A DNA stretch of 64,000 nucleotides, from positions 3,596,001 through 3,660,000 of the forward strand of contig NZ_CP080378.1 of the NCBI RefSeq assembly GCF_019443445.1, given 5' to 3'. Shown here one piece after another: positions 23,801 to 32,964 of the stretch. The stretch is from Massilia sp. PAMC28688 (lineage in GTDB: Bacteria > Pseudomonadota > Gammaproteobacteria > Burkholderiales > Burkholderiaceae_D). Numbering within the stretch: the stretch's first letter is position 1; every line of letters begins with the position of its first letter. The notes beneath the pieces are model-generated. The model was not told the DNA's origin. It saw nothing but the letters and a program-made list of their open reading frames with translations, and searched no databases. A program made the translations under genes and the position numbers.

Positions 23801-26245
23801 ATGGAAATCAAACGACTGTCGCTTCCGCCCATTAATGCGCCGGGCCAGGTGACAAGCTTTTACGCTTACGAAAGCGGTGTGGCGCGCAGTGTTGCGCTGT
23901 CCAATACCGCCGTCGTGCTGGCGGGGCGCAACAACGGCACCAGTCCGGTGCTCATGATCGACTGGGACACCGAGGCGCCGGGCCTGCATCACCACTTCGG
24001 CCGCGGCGGGCAGCACGATGGGCTGGTGGAATATTTCCAGGCCTGCCGCGACTATCTGGCCACGCTGGGCCGCACCTCGGCCGCGCCGGAAGACACGGCC
24101 CTGGCACGCCAGGTGCTCGAGGCCGTGGACTGGGAACCGTACGTGGAGCGGGTGGACGAGAGCCGTCCCCTGTATCTCATGCGCGCGGGCCGCTTTGACG
24201 ACACCTATGGCGAACGGGCTGCCCAGATGGACTGGGACGGCCTGTTCCAGGCCTGTCCGGCCCTGTTCCGCCAGTTTGGCGAGCACCTGGCGCGGCGCTT
24301 CCGCCATGTCCTGATCGATGCGCGCAGCGGCCGCTCGGCCGTGGCCAGCATCTGCACCACCTTGCTGCCGGCCAGGCTGGTGGCCGTGTTCACGCCCAAC
24401 CAGCGCAGCGTGGAAGGGGTGTGCGGCGTGATCGAGCGCGCCGTCGAGTACCGCTGCAGCCACGAACATGCGCAGCAGCCCTTGCTGGTGTACCCCTTGC
24501 CCTCATCGATTGACAGTGCCGACTGCGAGCGGCGCGCCCTGTGGCGCCGTGGCGACGCCTGGCGCAACATCGCGGGCTACCAGAGCGTGTTCGAAGCACT
24601 CATGCGCAAGAGTTACAGCCTGGCCAGCGTATCGCTGGACAGTTATTTTGACGAAGTGCAGCTGCAGCAGACCGCTGCCATCGCCGGTGGCGACCATCTC
24701 GCACTCGCCCCGCGCCGCGACAGCGACCGCTTTTCGCTGGCGCGCACCGTGGACGCCCTGCTTGAGTGGCTCGAAGAAGGCAGGTTCCCTTGGCAGTCAC
24801 TGACCGAAGTACGCCTGACGGGCGCCATTGCCGCCGCGCGCGCGCTGGACCATCGCGCCAGCGACAATGCCGTGGCCGTGCCGCTGGCCCGCCACCTGCA
24901 CGAACTGGGCTGCCTGCAGCGCGACCAGCGCTGCTTTGCCCAGGCAATTGCCTGCTTTGAAGAGAGCTTGTCCATGCGCCAGCACGTGCTCGGCGACGAA
25001 CACGGCGACACCCGTGCCAGCCGGGCCGAGCTGGCCGCCATGCTGCGCGACAGCGGCAAGCTGGCCGAGGCAGGATTTCTCCACGAATTGCTGTACGAAG
25101 ACTGCTACCGCCTGCTTGGCGCCGACCACCCCGACACGCTGGCCGCGCGTGCTGCACTGGCAGCGACCTTGTCGGCACTGGGCGAACACGAGCGCGCGCT
25201 GGCCCTGCATGAGCAGGTCGTCAGCAGTGCCGAACGCCTGTATGGCAGCAACAGCGCCGCCACCTTCGACAGCCTGGCGGGACGGGCCCGGGCCCTGGCC
25301 GCCGGCGGCGAGCCGGGCCGCGCGCGCATGGTCTACGAACGCGTGCTGGAAGGGCGCGAGCGCCTGCTTGGCAGCGAACACACGGCCACCCTCGATTGCG
25401 CCAGCGAGCTGGCGCTGGTGCTGTACCACATGGGCGAACATCACCATGCCCGCAAGCTGCAGCAGGATGTGGTGGCCGCGCGCGAGCGCCATTGCGGCCA
25501 CGACCACCCCCTTACGCTGCAGGCGCGGGCGCAGCTGGCACAGACCCTGGCCGGGCAGCGCGACATCGCCAGCGCGCGCGATGTGCTGCAGGCGCTGTCG
25601 GCGGGGCGCGAGCGGGCGCTGGGCAACGAGCACCCCGATACCCTGTCGAGCCAGCTGCAACTGGCCGCAGCCCTGGGCGAGAGCGGCCAGCATGATGCGG
25701 CCCGCCTGCTGCAGCAACAGGTGGTGGCCCTGCAGGAAAAAATGCATGGCAGCCATGACTCTTTGACACTGGAGAGCAAGAAGGCGCTGGCAGCGACCTT
25801 GTCGCACCAGGGCCACAGCGTCGATGCGCGGCGCCTGGAAGACGCGGTGCTCGACGGCGCGGCCCGGCTCGACGGCTATCCGGCCATGGCATCGGGTCCC
25901 CATGATTCCCACGCGGCGGCGGCCGGCCTGCGCCAGGCCATCGAGCAGCAGCGCGACCACCTGGGCCAGGCGGAAACGCTCAGCCAGAAGCTGCAGCAAT
26001 TGCAACAGCTGATCGATAACCGCAGCGAACGCGAAGCGCGCGAACTGGCCGACAGCCTGCGCAAGTTCGTGCTCAAGCCGGGCGCTTCGCATCCCTTGCG
26101 GCTGCAAGGCGTTGAGCTGATCAAGCAAGTGTATCTGCGGGACAACGACAAGGATGCCTTGCTGTCTTTCACGCAAGACCAGGTATCCGCCCTGCAGGAA
26201 GCACTCAAGGAAGCGGCCAACGGACGCCCCATGAGCACCTTGTGA
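23801..26245 (+). CDS. MinD/ParA-like protein with degenerate P-loop and TPR repeats
   Basis: 814 residues. The N-terminal ~330 residues match the KGGVGR-type MinD-like NTPases that accompany TIR genes: SFYAYESGVARSVALSN (19-35) aligns with their FYSYKGGVGR(S/T)MALAN, DWDTEAPGLHHHFG (54-67) with their DWDLEAPGL, and VLIDARSGRS (170-179) with their second acidic motif. The P-loop lysine is replaced by Glu24 and two glycines by Ser25 and Ala28, so ATP hydrolysis is doubtful. Residues about 350-710 hold six or seven repeats of about 42 residues of the TPR type (LG..HPDTL.....LA..L...G...A). A helical C-terminal segment (about 735-814) follows. Function unknown; likely a sensor or scaffold for the TIR protein. 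Confidence 0.8.
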   Translation: MEIKRLSLPPINAPGQVTSFYAYESGVARSVALSNTAVVLAGRNNGTSPVLMIDWDTEAPGLHHHFGRGGQHDGLVEYFQACRDYLATLGRTSAAPEDTALARQVLEAVDWEPYVERVDESRPLYLMRAGRFDDTYGERAAQMDWDGLFQACPALFRQFGEHLARRFRHVLIDARSGRSAVASICTTLLPARLVAVFTPNQRSVEGVCGVIERAVEYRCSHEHAQQPLLVYPLPSSIDSADCERRALWRRGDAWRNIAGYQSVFEALMRKSYSLASVSLDSYFDEVQLQQTAAIAGGDHLALAPRRDSDRFSLARTVDALLEWLEEGRFPWQSLTEVRLTGAIAAARALDHRASDNAVAVPLARHLHELGCLQRDQRCFAQAIACFEESLSMRQHVLGDEHGDTRASRAELAAMLRDSGKLAEAGFLHELLYEDCYRLLGADHPDTLAARAALAATLSALGEHERALALHEQVVSSAERLYGSNSAATFDSLAGRARALAAGGEPGRARMVYERVLEGRERLLGSEHTATLDCASELALVLYHMGEHHHARKLQQDVVAARERHCGHDHPLTLQARAQLAQTLAGQRDIASARDVLQALSAGRERALGNEHPDTLSSQLQLAAALGESGQHDAARLLQQQVVALQEKMHGSHDSLTLESKKALAATLSHQGHSVDARRLEDAVLDGAARLDGYPAMASGPHDSHAAAAGLRQAIEQQRDHLGQAETLSQKLQQLQQLIDNRSEREARELADSLRKFVLKPGASHPLRLQGVELIKQVYLRDNDKDALLSFTQDQVSALQEALKEAANGRPMSTL

Positions 26246-26313
26246 GCGCTGCCGGGCAAGAATTTGTGCGCATCGGCGAGCGATCCAACCGTTGCTTCAG
26301 GTAAAATCGCTGC

Positions 26314-27051
26314 ATGAGAATTCTTATCAGTAATGACGACGGCTATCTCGCGCCGGGACTGGCGGCGCTGGTCGATGCCATGGCCTCGATCGCCGATATT
26401 GTCGTCGTCGCGCCTGACAGCAACCGCTCGGGTGCGTCCAATTCCCTGACGCTGGACCGCCCCCTGTCGATTTACCAGGCGGCCAACGGATTCTATTTTG
26501 TCAACGGCACCCCCAGCGACTGTGTGCACGTGGCCCTGACCGGCATGCTCGACTTCCGACCCGACCTGGTCGTGTCCGGCATTAACAATGGCCAGAACAT
26601 GGGCGACGACACCCTGTATTCCGGCACCGTGGCTGCCGCCACCGAGGCTTATCTGTTCGGCATCCCGGCAATCGCCTTTTCGCAAGTGCATCATGGCTGG
26701 GAGCATGTCGACAGTGCCGCGCGCCTGGCGCGCGATATCGTGCTGCGCCGCTTTGACGCGCTGCCGTCGCCCTATCTGCTCAACGTCAACATTCCCAATT
26801 TGCCGTATGAAGCGCTGGGGAAATGGATCCCGACCCGGCTGGGCCGCCGTCACCAGGCCGAACCCGTCATCCGTGCCAAGGACCCGCGCGGGCGCGATAT
26901 TTACTGGATCGGCCCGCCGGGCGGCTGCTTCGATGGCGCCGAAGGCACCGATTTCCATGCCACCGCAAATGGACATGTATCGATCACCCCCTTGCAGGTG
27001 GACCTGACCCACAAGACCCAGCTTGAACTGCTGGCCCGGGGCCTGGCATGA
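26314..27051 (+). CDS. surE: 5'/3'-nucleotidase SurE
   Basis: 245-residue stationary-phase survival nucleotidase. Metal ligands are visible as N7-D8-D9 in [11 protein letters not shown], a serine in [12 protein letters not shown], and an asparagine in [11 protein letters not shown]. It begins the classic surE-pcm-nlpD-rpoS cluster and overlaps pcm by 4 nt (ATGA). Confidence 0.97.
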   Translation: MRILISNDDGYLAPGLAALVDAMASIADIVVVAPDSNRSGASNSLTLDRPLSIYQAANGFYFVNGTPSDCVHVALTGMLDFRPDLVVSGINNGQNMGDDTLYSGTVAAATEAYLFGIPAIAFSQVHHGWEHVDSAARLARDIVLRRFDALPSPYLLNVNIPNLPYEALGKWIPTRLGRRHQAEPVIRAKDPRGRDIYWIGPPGGCFDGAEGTDFHATANGHVSITPLQVDLTHKTQLELLARGLA

Positions 27052-27935
27052 CGGACAAGCGCAGCACTTTTCCGCTGCCGCTGTCGTCGGTGACCGGCAA
27101 CGGCAACCAGCCCGGCAGCAAGCCCGGCATCTATGCGCCGGCCAAGGTGGCCACGCCCCAGACCGCCACCCGCAATGCGGCCCACACGGCCGTCATCCAG
27201 CCGTATAGTGCGCCCGTGCGCGCCGCCTCGCCTTCCAAATCGCACAGTCAGGCCATGGCGCGCGCCCAGCCGGCGCCGATCGCGTCGCCGCGCCCGGACC
27301 TGATGGTGTCGGACGCGATCCGGCGTGCCATGGTGGCGCGCGTGGCCAAACAGGGCGTGCAGGACAGCATGGTGCTGGGCGCGCTGGAGGCGGTGCCGCG
27401 CCACCGCTTCATTGACGAGGCGCTCTCGGCCCAGGCATATATTGACGCTTCCTTGCCGATTGGCCATAGCCAGACCATTTCCCAGCCCTATATCGTGGGG
27501 CGCATGATTGAAGTGATGCGCAATGGCGGCAAGCTGGGCCGGGTGCTGGAAATCGGCACCGGCTGCGGCTATCAGGCAGCCGTGCTGTCCTGCCTGGCGC
27601 AAGATGTGTACTCGATCGAGCGCATCAAGCCGCTGCACGAACTGGCCAAGAACAACCTGCGCCCCATGCGCATCCCCAATCTGCGCCTGCACTACGGCGA
27701 TGGCATGCTCGGACTGCCGCAGGCGGCGCCCTTTGACGGCATCATTCTCGCTGCCGCGGGTCTGGAAGTGCCGCAGGCGCTGCTGGACCAGCTGGCCATC
27801 GGGGCGCGCCTGGTGGCGCCGGTGGGCGAGCGCGTACAGCATCTCCAGCTCATCACCCGCATCGGCAAGGCCGAATGGACCACGGAAACGCTGGAAGGCT
27901 GCCATTTCGTGCCCCTGCGCTCCGGCACCATCTGA
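27048..27935 (+). CDS. pcm: Protein-L-isoaspartate O-methyltransferase, N-terminally extended
   Basis: SAM-dependent repair methyltransferase acting on isoaspartyl residues. 295 residues; the conserved core starts around residue 88 ([16 protein letters not shown]) with SAM motif [15 protein letters not shown] at 167-181. Residues 1-85 are a Pro/Ala/Thr/Ser-rich low-complexity extension, making this longer than the ~210-residue E. coli enzyme. Its ATG overlaps the surE stop, so translation is coupled. Long N-terminal extensions also occur in other Burkholderiales as I recall. Confidence 0.95.
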   Translation: MTDKRSTFPLPLSSVTGNGNQPGSKPGIYAPAKVATPQTATRNAAHTAVIQPYSAPVRAASPSKSHSQAMARAQPAPIASPRPDLMVSDAIRRAMVARVAKQGVQDSMVLGALEAVPRHRFIDEALSAQAYIDASLPIGHSQTISQPYIVGRMIEVMRNGGKLGRVLEIGTGCGYQAAVLSCLAQDVYSIERIKPLHELAKNNLRPMRIPNLRLHYGDGMLGLPQAAPFDGIILAAAGLEVPQALLDQLAIGARLVAPVGERVQHLQLITRIGKAEWTTETLEGCHFVPLRSGTI

Positions 27936-27993
27936 TTGTCCGCTTGACGCCGGGTGCCGCTTGCGCGCCCGAACCGTCCTATATAATGTTGAG

Positions 27994-28926
27994 ATGAAAC
28001 GAATAAGCCATATTTCCCTCCTGATCATCGCGCTTGGCCTGCTCAGCGCCTGCACCAGTAGTCAGCGCCGCGCTCCGGTGGTCGAACGCAGTCCCCACAC
28101 CCGTACCATTCCTCCTGCTGCGCCCGAGGCCAAGGATGAGCGCGGATTTTATACCGTCAAAAAGGGCGATACCCTGCTGCGCATCGCGCTGGACTATGGC
28201 CAGAATTACCGCGACCTGGTCACGTGGAACAACCTGTCCAATCCGAATGACATCAAGGTGGACCAGGTGCTGCGCGTGGCGCCGCCCGAACAGGTGGCCG
28301 GGGTGCAGACCATGCCCGTGCTGACCCCGCCGCCAAGCGAAAAAGTGCAGCCGCCCATTCCCAAGAAGACCAGTCCCAAGGGCGAAAAGCGCCCTTATTC
28401 GGATGCGGCCCTGGCCGACCTGCGCGGCGACGGCGCCCCCAAGGAGCCGCGCGCGGCCGACAAGAATGATGCGCCCGATGCGCCACCGGCCAGGCCCGTG
28501 GCCAGTGCCACGCCGGGCGCGATTGCACCGGGCGCGGTGGTGACTGCCACCGACGATGAAAAGCTCAGCTGGATGTGGCCGGCCAACGGCAAGATTGTTG
28601 CCACCTTCGATGAAGGCAAGAACAAGGGCATCGACATTGCCGGGCGCGCGGGCCAGCAGGTCATGGCTGCCGGTGCCGGTAAAGTCATGTATGCGGGCAG
28701 TGGCATCCGCGGTTATGGTAATCTGGTGATTGTGAAGCACAGCAATAGCCTGTTGTCTGCCTACGCCCACAACCGCAGCATCGTGGTCAAGGAAGGCGAC
28801 ACGGTGAGCAAGGGCCAGGTCATCGCCGAGATGGGAGATTCGGACGCCGATTCGGTCAAACTGCATTTCGAGATTCGCCAGCAGGGCAAGCCCGTTGATC
28901 CGACGAGGTTCTTGCCCAGCCGTTAG
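27994..28926 (+). CDS. nlpD: NlpD-like lipoprotein, amidase activator
   Basis: 310 residues. Lipobox LSAC with Cys20; LysM peptidoglycan-binding domain about 51-95 ([19 protein letters not shown]); Pro/Lys-rich linker; LytM (M23) domain about 195-307. The first zinc ligand of active M23 enzymes is replaced by Asn (NKGIDIAG), as in E. coli NlpD, so it probably activates a cell-wall amidase for daughter-cell separation rather than cutting peptidoglycan itself. TATAAT lies just upstream (27982-27987), too close to the ATG for an ordinary leader. It precedes rpoS, whose promoter in many bacteria lies inside nlpD. Confidence 0.95.
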   Translation: MKRISHISLLIIALGLLSACTSSQRRAPVVERSPHTRTIPPAAPEAKDERGFYTVKKGDTLLRIALDYGQNYRDLVTWNNLSNPNDIKVDQVLRVAPPEQVAGVQTMPVLTPPPSEKVQPPIPKKTSPKGEKRPYSDAALADLRGDGAPKEPRAADKNDAPDAPPARPVASATPGAIAPGAVVTATDDEKLSWMWPANGKIVATFDEGKNKGIDIAGRAGQQVMAAGAGKVMYAGSGIRGYGNLVIVKHSNSLLSAYAHNRSIVVKEGDTVSKGQVIAEMGDSDADSVKLHFEIRQQGKPVDPTRFLPSR

Positions 28927-28960
28927 TCTGGCCGTAGTTCGCCGGTTACCGGGGTCCAAG

Positions 28961-30004
28961 ATGACGCATTCGCCGCACCAGTTTGATGAAGATGCCGCTT
29001 CGGAAGATGCCATGCTGGACGCTGGCGCAGCGGGCGATGATTTTCCCGACCCGCCGCTGGACGATGCCGACATTGGCGATGACGAGGCGCCCGGCCCCGG
29101 CGTGCCGGCCGTCGGCGGCCCGGCCCTGGAGAGTGTCGACGAACTGAAAAAGGTCCTGGCTGCCGAACTGTCCACCGACGCCACCCAGCACTACCTGAAC
29201 CAGATCGGCACCCGGCCACTGCTCACCCCGGCCCAGGAAGTGCACTATGCCACCCTGGCCAAGGCCGGCGACTTCCCGGCCCGCCAGACCATGATCGAGC
29301 ATAACCTGCGCCTGGTGGTCTCCATTGCCAAGCACTACATCAACCGCGGCGTGGTCCTGCTTGACATGATCGAGGAGGGCAATATTGGCCTCATGCGGGC
29401 GATCGACAAGTTCGAGCCCGAGCGCGGCTTTCGCTTTTCCACATACGCCACCTGGTGGATCCGCCAAAGCATCGAGCGTGCCATCATGAACCAGGCACGC
29501 ACCGTGCGCCTGCCGGTGCACATGGTCCGTGAGCTCAACCAGGTGCTGCGCGCCAAATACCATCTCGAAGCCCAGCACCACGACGGCAAGGATGCCAGCG
29601 CCGAAGACATCGCCCACCTGGTCGGACGCCCGGTGGAAGAGGTACAGGACATCCTGGCCCTGTCCGAACACGCCACGTCACTCGACGCACCGCTCGACAA
29701 CGATCCCCAGTCCAGCCTCATGGACCTGCTGCCATGCGAATCGGAGGACAGTCCCGACGCCCGCGCCGAGCAGCACGAAATGACGCTGCTGGTACGCGAC
29801 TGGCTCACCCGCCTGCCGGACAAACAGCGCATTGTCGTGATGCGCCGTTTCGGGCTCGATAACGATGATCCGGCCACGCTGGAAACGCTGGCCGAAGAGA
29901 TGGGCGTAACGCGCGAACGCGTGCGCCAGATCCAGCAGGAAGCACTCGTCAAGCTTAAACGGGCCATGGCCGCCCGTGGCGTGGTGCGCGATTCGCTGTT
30001 ATGA
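28961..30004 (+). CDS. rpoS: RNA polymerase sigma factor RpoS
   Basis: 347-residue stationary-phase/general stress sigma factor. An acidic N-terminus precedes region 1.2 ([18 protein letters not shown]), region 2 with the core-binding and -10 recognition segment ([20 protein letters not shown] and [17 protein letters not shown]), region 3, and region 4 with the -35 helix-turn-helix ([23 protein letters not shown]: [20 protein letters not shown]). The ATG at 28961 is 35 bp after nlpD and preserves the canonical nlpD-rpoS order. Confidence 0.97.
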   Translation: MTHSPHQFDEDAASEDAMLDAGAAGDDFPDPPLDDADIGDDEAPGPGVPAVGGPALESVDELKKVLAAELSTDATQHYLNQIGTRPLLTPAQEVHYATLAKAGDFPARQTMIEHNLRLVVSIAKHYINRGVVLLDMIEEGNIGLMRAIDKFEPERGFRFSTYATWWIRQSIERAIMNQARTVRLPVHMVRELNQVLRAKYHLEAQHHDGKDASAEDIAHLVGRPVEEVQDILALSEHATSLDAPLDNDPQSSLMDLLPCESEDSPDARAEQHEMTLLVRDWLTRLPDKQRIVVMRRFGLDNDDPATLETLAEEMGVTRERVRQIQQEALVKLKRAMAARGVVRDSLL

Positions 30005-30085
30005 TGCTGCGGGCTGACGCACTCCCAGCCTTCCCCTGACTCCCTTTTTCGCTCTCATTGCACGCCCGCGCGCGTGGTTTTCGCT

Positions 30086-31435
30086 ATGCACGACACCATC
30101 ATCGACATCAAATCCCTCGACATGGACGCCCGCGGCGTCGGCCACCTCGCCAACGAGGACGGCTCGCCCGGCAAGGTGATTTTTGTCGAAGGGGCGCTGC
30201 CCGGCGAGCAAGTGAGCTACCAGACCTTCAAGAAAAAGAAGAACTGGGAAGCGGCGCGCATGACGGTGCTGCACAAGGCCTCGTCGATGCGGGTTGCGCC
30301 TTACTGCCCCCATTTTGACTATTGCGGCGGCTGCTCCATGCAGCACCTGGAACCCTCGGCCCAGGTGGCGATGAAACAGCGCGTCCTGGAAGACAACCTG
30401 TGGCACATCAGTAAAGTCAAGGCCGAGAACATCATGCGGCCCATGTACGGGCCTACCTGGGGTTACCGCTACCGCGCGCGCCTGTCGGTGCGCCACGTGG
30501 TCAAGAAGGGCACGGTGCTGGTGGGCTTTCACGAGAAGCGTTCGCCCTTTGTGGCCGACATCAGCGACTGCAAGATCCTGCCGCCGCACGTGGCGGCCAT
30601 GCTGCTGCCGCTGCGCGCCCTCATCGGCGCCCTGAGCATATTCGACCAGGTGCCGCAGATTGAAGTGGCCATTGGCGAAGAGACGGTGGCGCTGGTACTG
30701 CGCATCATGGCGCCTCTGGCTGCGGCTGACGAAGTGCTGCTCAAGGCCTTTGCCGACCAGTGGAACATTCAATGGTGGCTCCAGACCAAGGGTCCGGAAA
30801 CGGCGGCGCCTTACTATCCGCTGGACCGCGAACTGTATTACACGCTGCCCGAGTTTGGCGTGAAGATGCCGTTCAAGCCGGTCGACTTCACCCAGGTCAA
30901 CCACATGATCAACCGCGTGCTGGTGGCCAAGGCGCTCAATTTGCTGGAGGTGCAGCCGACCGACCGCGTGGCCGACCTGTTCTGCGGCCTTGGCAACTTC
31001 ACGCTGCCGCTGGCCACCCAGGCGCGTGAAGTGGTGGGCATCGAAGGCAGCACCACGCTCACCGAACGGGCGCTGTTGAATGCCCGCGCCAATGGCCTGT
31101 CGGACAAGACCACCTTCTCGACGCGCAACCTGTTCGAGGTCACGGTGGAAGACCTGGTCGCCCTCGGCAAATTCGACCGCATGCTGATCGACCCGCCGCG
31201 CGATGGCGCCATGGCCCTGTGCCAGGCCCTGGCCGGCCTGCGCGCCACGCTTCCGGAGCTGCTCCCGAGCCGCATCGTGTACGTGTCCTGCAGCCCGTCC
31301 ACGCTGGCGCGCGACGCCGGCATCCTCACGCACGAAGGCGGCTATGTGCTCAAGAAGGCGGGCGTGGTCAACATGTTCCCGCATACCTCGCACGTGGAAT
31401 CGATGGCGGTGTTTGATAAGATTAATAATATATAA
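30086..31435 (+). CDS. rlmD: 23S rRNA (uracil-1939-C5) methyltransferase RlmD
   Basis: About 449 residues. A TRAM domain (about 1-60), an iron-sulfur cysteine cluster (C74, C80, C83 in APYCPHFDYCGGC plus a later Cys in ISDCKIL), a SAM-binding region (VADLFCGLGNFTLPLA) and the catalytic cysteine in IVYVSCSPSTLARD identify it. The ATG at 30086 is preferred over a GTG 12 nt upstream. It ends at the border of an AT-richer islet. Confidence 0.95.
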   Translation: MHDTIIDIKSLDMDARGVGHLANEDGSPGKVIFVEGALPGEQVSYQTFKKKKNWEAARMTVLHKASSMRVAPYCPHFDYCGGCSMQHLEPSAQVAMKQRVLEDNLWHISKVKAENIMRPMYGPTWGYRYRARLSVRHVVKKGTVLVGFHEKRSPFVADISDCKILPPHVAAMLLPLRALIGALSIFDQVPQIEVAIGEETVALVLRIMAPLAAADEVLLKAFADQWNIQWWLQTKGPETAAPYYPLDRELYYTLPEFGVKMPFKPVDFTQVNHMINRVLVAKALNLLEVQPTDRVADLFCGLGNFTLPLATQAREVVGIEGSTTLTERALLNARANGLSDKTTFSTRNLFEVTVEDLVALGKFDRMLIDPPRDGAMALCQALAGLRATLPELLPSRIVYVSCSPSTLARDAGILTHEGGYVLKKAGVVNMFPHTSHVESMAVFDKINNI

Positions 31436-31472
31436 ATCAATATGTTATGCGCAAAGGCGACGAAAGAACCGC

Positions 31473-31500
31473 GTCTCCCAAATTGACGGGATTGTCTCCC
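31473..31500 (+). promoter_or_regulatory. Paired GTCTCCC motif, copy 1
   Basis: GTCTCCC at 31473 and again at 31494: exact 21-bp period (14 nt between). The second heptamer starts 26 nt before the ATG of the first 55-codon ORF (31520). The same arrangement occurs at copies 2 and 3. Probably an operator or promoter element. Confidence 0.7.
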
Positions 31501-31519
31501 ATAAATTTAAAGTGGGAAC

Positions 31520-31687
31520 ATGAAGACCAAAGATACTGTCCAGCCGGGCTTTTTGCTGACCGCTCACAGTATCGACGCCGCCCTCAAGACAGGGCGGCGT
31601 CGTCTCTACTGCGTCGAATGCAAGGGACTGGAACTCACCCAGCGCCAACGAGCCAAGCCCCAGTTCCACGATTACTGGAAAGATTGA
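31520..31687 (+). CDS. Small hypothetical protein (55 aa) with Cys-x2-Cys
   Basis: 55 residues beginning MKTKDTVQPGFLLTAHS and ending FHDYWKD. A C-V-E-C pair at 31-34 and a late His could bind metal, but no family was recognised. The ATG follows the paired GTCTCCC element at the same distance as the HTH-MNT gene, which supports a real start. Its TGA overlaps a TTG that opens a second 55-codon frame (TTGA). Either two coupled small genes or one older gene split by a frameshift. Codon use looks less GC-extreme than the flanks. Confidence 0.5.
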   Translation: MKTKDTVQPGFLLTAHSIDAALKTGRRRLYCVECKGLELTQRQRAKPQFHDYWKD

Positions 31688-31851
31688 GGCGGCCAGACCC
31701 CCAGGAACTGCCGGTCTGGCTGGGCGAATACGACAAGCACACGCCGCATCTCCTTGCCGTGGTGAGAAAGCTGTGGGAGCAGGCGCATACGCTGCGCAAA
31801 GCAGGCGAGCCGGTGTTGCTCGCATACCCAGTCGTTTTAGAAGTTGCTTGA
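31684..31851 (+). CDS. Small hypothetical protein (55 aa), coupled or frameshifted partner
   Basis: Frame opening with TTG at 31684, overlapping the preceding TGA, and ending at 31851. The 55-residue product has protein-like composition (ELPVWLGEYDKHTPHLLAVV, RKLWEQAHTLRKAGE) with a probable amphipathic helix, and no recognised family. The same frame is open upstream to 31447, so it could be the rest of a single protein joined to the previous ORF by a -1 shift. Confidence that it is translated is moderate. Confidence 0.42.
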   Translation: MRRPDPQELPVWLGEYDKHTPHLLAVVRKLWEQAHTLRKAGEPVLLAYPVVLEVA

Positions 31852-31904
31852 GGTATACCCATTGAGAACCGACCTCTACAGCGAAGTTCGCATGTATCGC
31901 TTAC

Positions 31905-31940
31905 GGAGACATTCGTCTCCCAATAGGAGTCAAACGTCTC
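31905..31940 (+). promoter_or_regulatory. Paired GTCTC motif, copy 2, with inverted repeat
   Basis: GTCTCCC at 31915 and GTCTC(TT) at 31936, again a 21-bp period and again 26 nt from the second motif to the ATG (31962). GGAGAC at 31905-31910 forms an inverted repeat with GTCTCC across ATTC. TACAAT at 31950-31955 is a possible -10 just before the start codon, which would give a very short or leaderless mRNA. Confidence 0.7.
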
Positions 31941-31961
31941 TTTTTGTGATACAATTTCCCA

Positions 31962-32564
31962 ATGCTCGCAGATTTCCTACTTGGCCAATTCCGTACACGT
32001 GTACTGTCGGCCCTACTATTACACCCTGATACAGCATGGCATGTCAGGGAGCTCGCGCGTCGTCTTGATGCTCTGCCGGGTAGTATTAATCGGGAATTGG
32101 TCAAGTTGGCAGACGTGGGCATCCTGTCGCGGCAGCACATCGGCAATCAGGTTCACTATCGTGCCAACCGTGACTGTCCTGTGTTTGATGAACTTGCCAG
32201 CCTCTTGCGCAAGACCTCGGGGATGGCCTCAGTGTTGACAGAGGCCCTTCAGCCTTTGGCTGACCACATCCAATGCGCGGTCATATTTGGCTCGGTTGCG
32301 CGAGGTGAAGAGACGGCCCATTCGGACGTGGACGTGCTTGTTTTGGGGGACATCGGTTTCGGTGATGTAATCGAGGCTCTGCATCCTGCGCAGGATGTAG
32401 TGCGGCGCGAAATTAACCCGGTTGTCTACAAAACAGAGGACTTCTGTGCGAAGCTTGCCTCGAACAACACATGGGCGCGTGAAGTAGTTGAGAAGTCTAA
32501 ACTTTTTCTAATCGGGAATGCAGATGACTTTGCAAAACTTGTTGGCCATCCAGAGTCTCGTTGA
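31962..32564 (+). CDS. Winged-helix HTH fused to MNT-type nucleotidyltransferase (antitoxin-like)
   Basis: 200 residues. The N-terminal part (about 8-70, WHVRELARRLDALPGSINRE and LADVGILSRQHIGNQVHYR) is a winged-helix DNA-binding domain. The C-terminal part has the minimal nucleotidyltransferase signature GSVARGEETAHSDVDVLVLG (110-129; G110-S111 and D122/D124). Such MNT proteins pair with HEPN proteins as type VII-like toxin-antitoxin systems in which the MNT AMPylates the HEPN toxin; the next gene is HEPN-like and overlaps by about 40 nt. The fused HTH suggests it regulates its own operon, possibly via the GTCTCCC pairs. Confidence 0.8.
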   Translation: MLADFLLGQFRTRVLSALLLHPDTAWHVRELARRLDALPGSINRELVKLADVGILSRQHIGNQVHYRANRDCPVFDELASLLRKTSGMASVLTEALQPLADHIQCAVIFGSVARGEETAHSDVDVLVLGDIGFGDVIEALHPAQDVVRREINPVVYKTEDFCAKLASNNTWAREVVEKSKLFLIGNADDFAKLVGHPESR

Positions 32565-32964
32565 GTTCACGGCCCAGCGTGAAGACATTCAGCGTCTGTT
32601 GCTTGCGGCTGAACGAAATCTCAACGATGCTGCCGTAACAGCCATCAGTGACGAGAACCGTTTTGATGCTGCATACAAATGCGTGATGCAGTGTGCAATG
32701 GCCAGCCTGATGGCAAATGGCTATCGCACCTCAACCAGCAAGCCCGGTCATCACCAGACGGCGATTCAGGCTTTGAGGTTGACAGTCGGCCTGGATGCGA
32801 AGAAGGTCGTGGTGCTCGATGGCCTGCGCAAGCAGCGCAACATCAACGACTATGACGGTGACCCTATCAGTCCGACAGTGGTCGAGGAATGTCAGAAGCA
32901 GGCCGGCATGCTGTTGACTTATGTCCGCGAATGGCTCAAGGCCAACCACCCGGACTTCTGTTAA
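32524..32964 (+). CDS. HEPN-like protein, putative toxin partner of the MNT gene
   Basis: 146 residues, all-helical, with the layout of HEPN proteins. The usual R-x4-6-H RNase motif is represented by LRKQRNINDYDGD (R105 to Tyr110), with tyrosine where histidine is expected. The ATG at 32524 has GGGA 6 nt upstream; another ATG at 32518 is possible. It overlaps the HTH-MNT gene, a common arrangement for toxin-antitoxin pairs. Whether it is an active RNase is doubtful because the histidine is missing. Confidence 0.7.
   Translation: MTLQNLLAIQSLVEFTAQREDIQRLLLAAERNLNDAAVTAISDENRFDAAYKCVMQCAMASLMANGYRTSTSKPGHHQTAIQALRLTVGLDAKKVVVLDGLRKQRNINDYDGDPISPTVVEECQKQAGMLLTYVREWLKANHPDFC

Noticed and set aside
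27982-27987. TATAAT before nlpD as a promoter
   Set aside because: Only 6 bp from the ATG and the TTGCGC upstream is 15 bp away; would require a leaderless mRNA. Not enough support.
31445-31825. Minus-strand 126-codon frame in the islet
   Set aside because: Opposite the two small plus-strand ORFs, no RBS and not associated with the paired motif.
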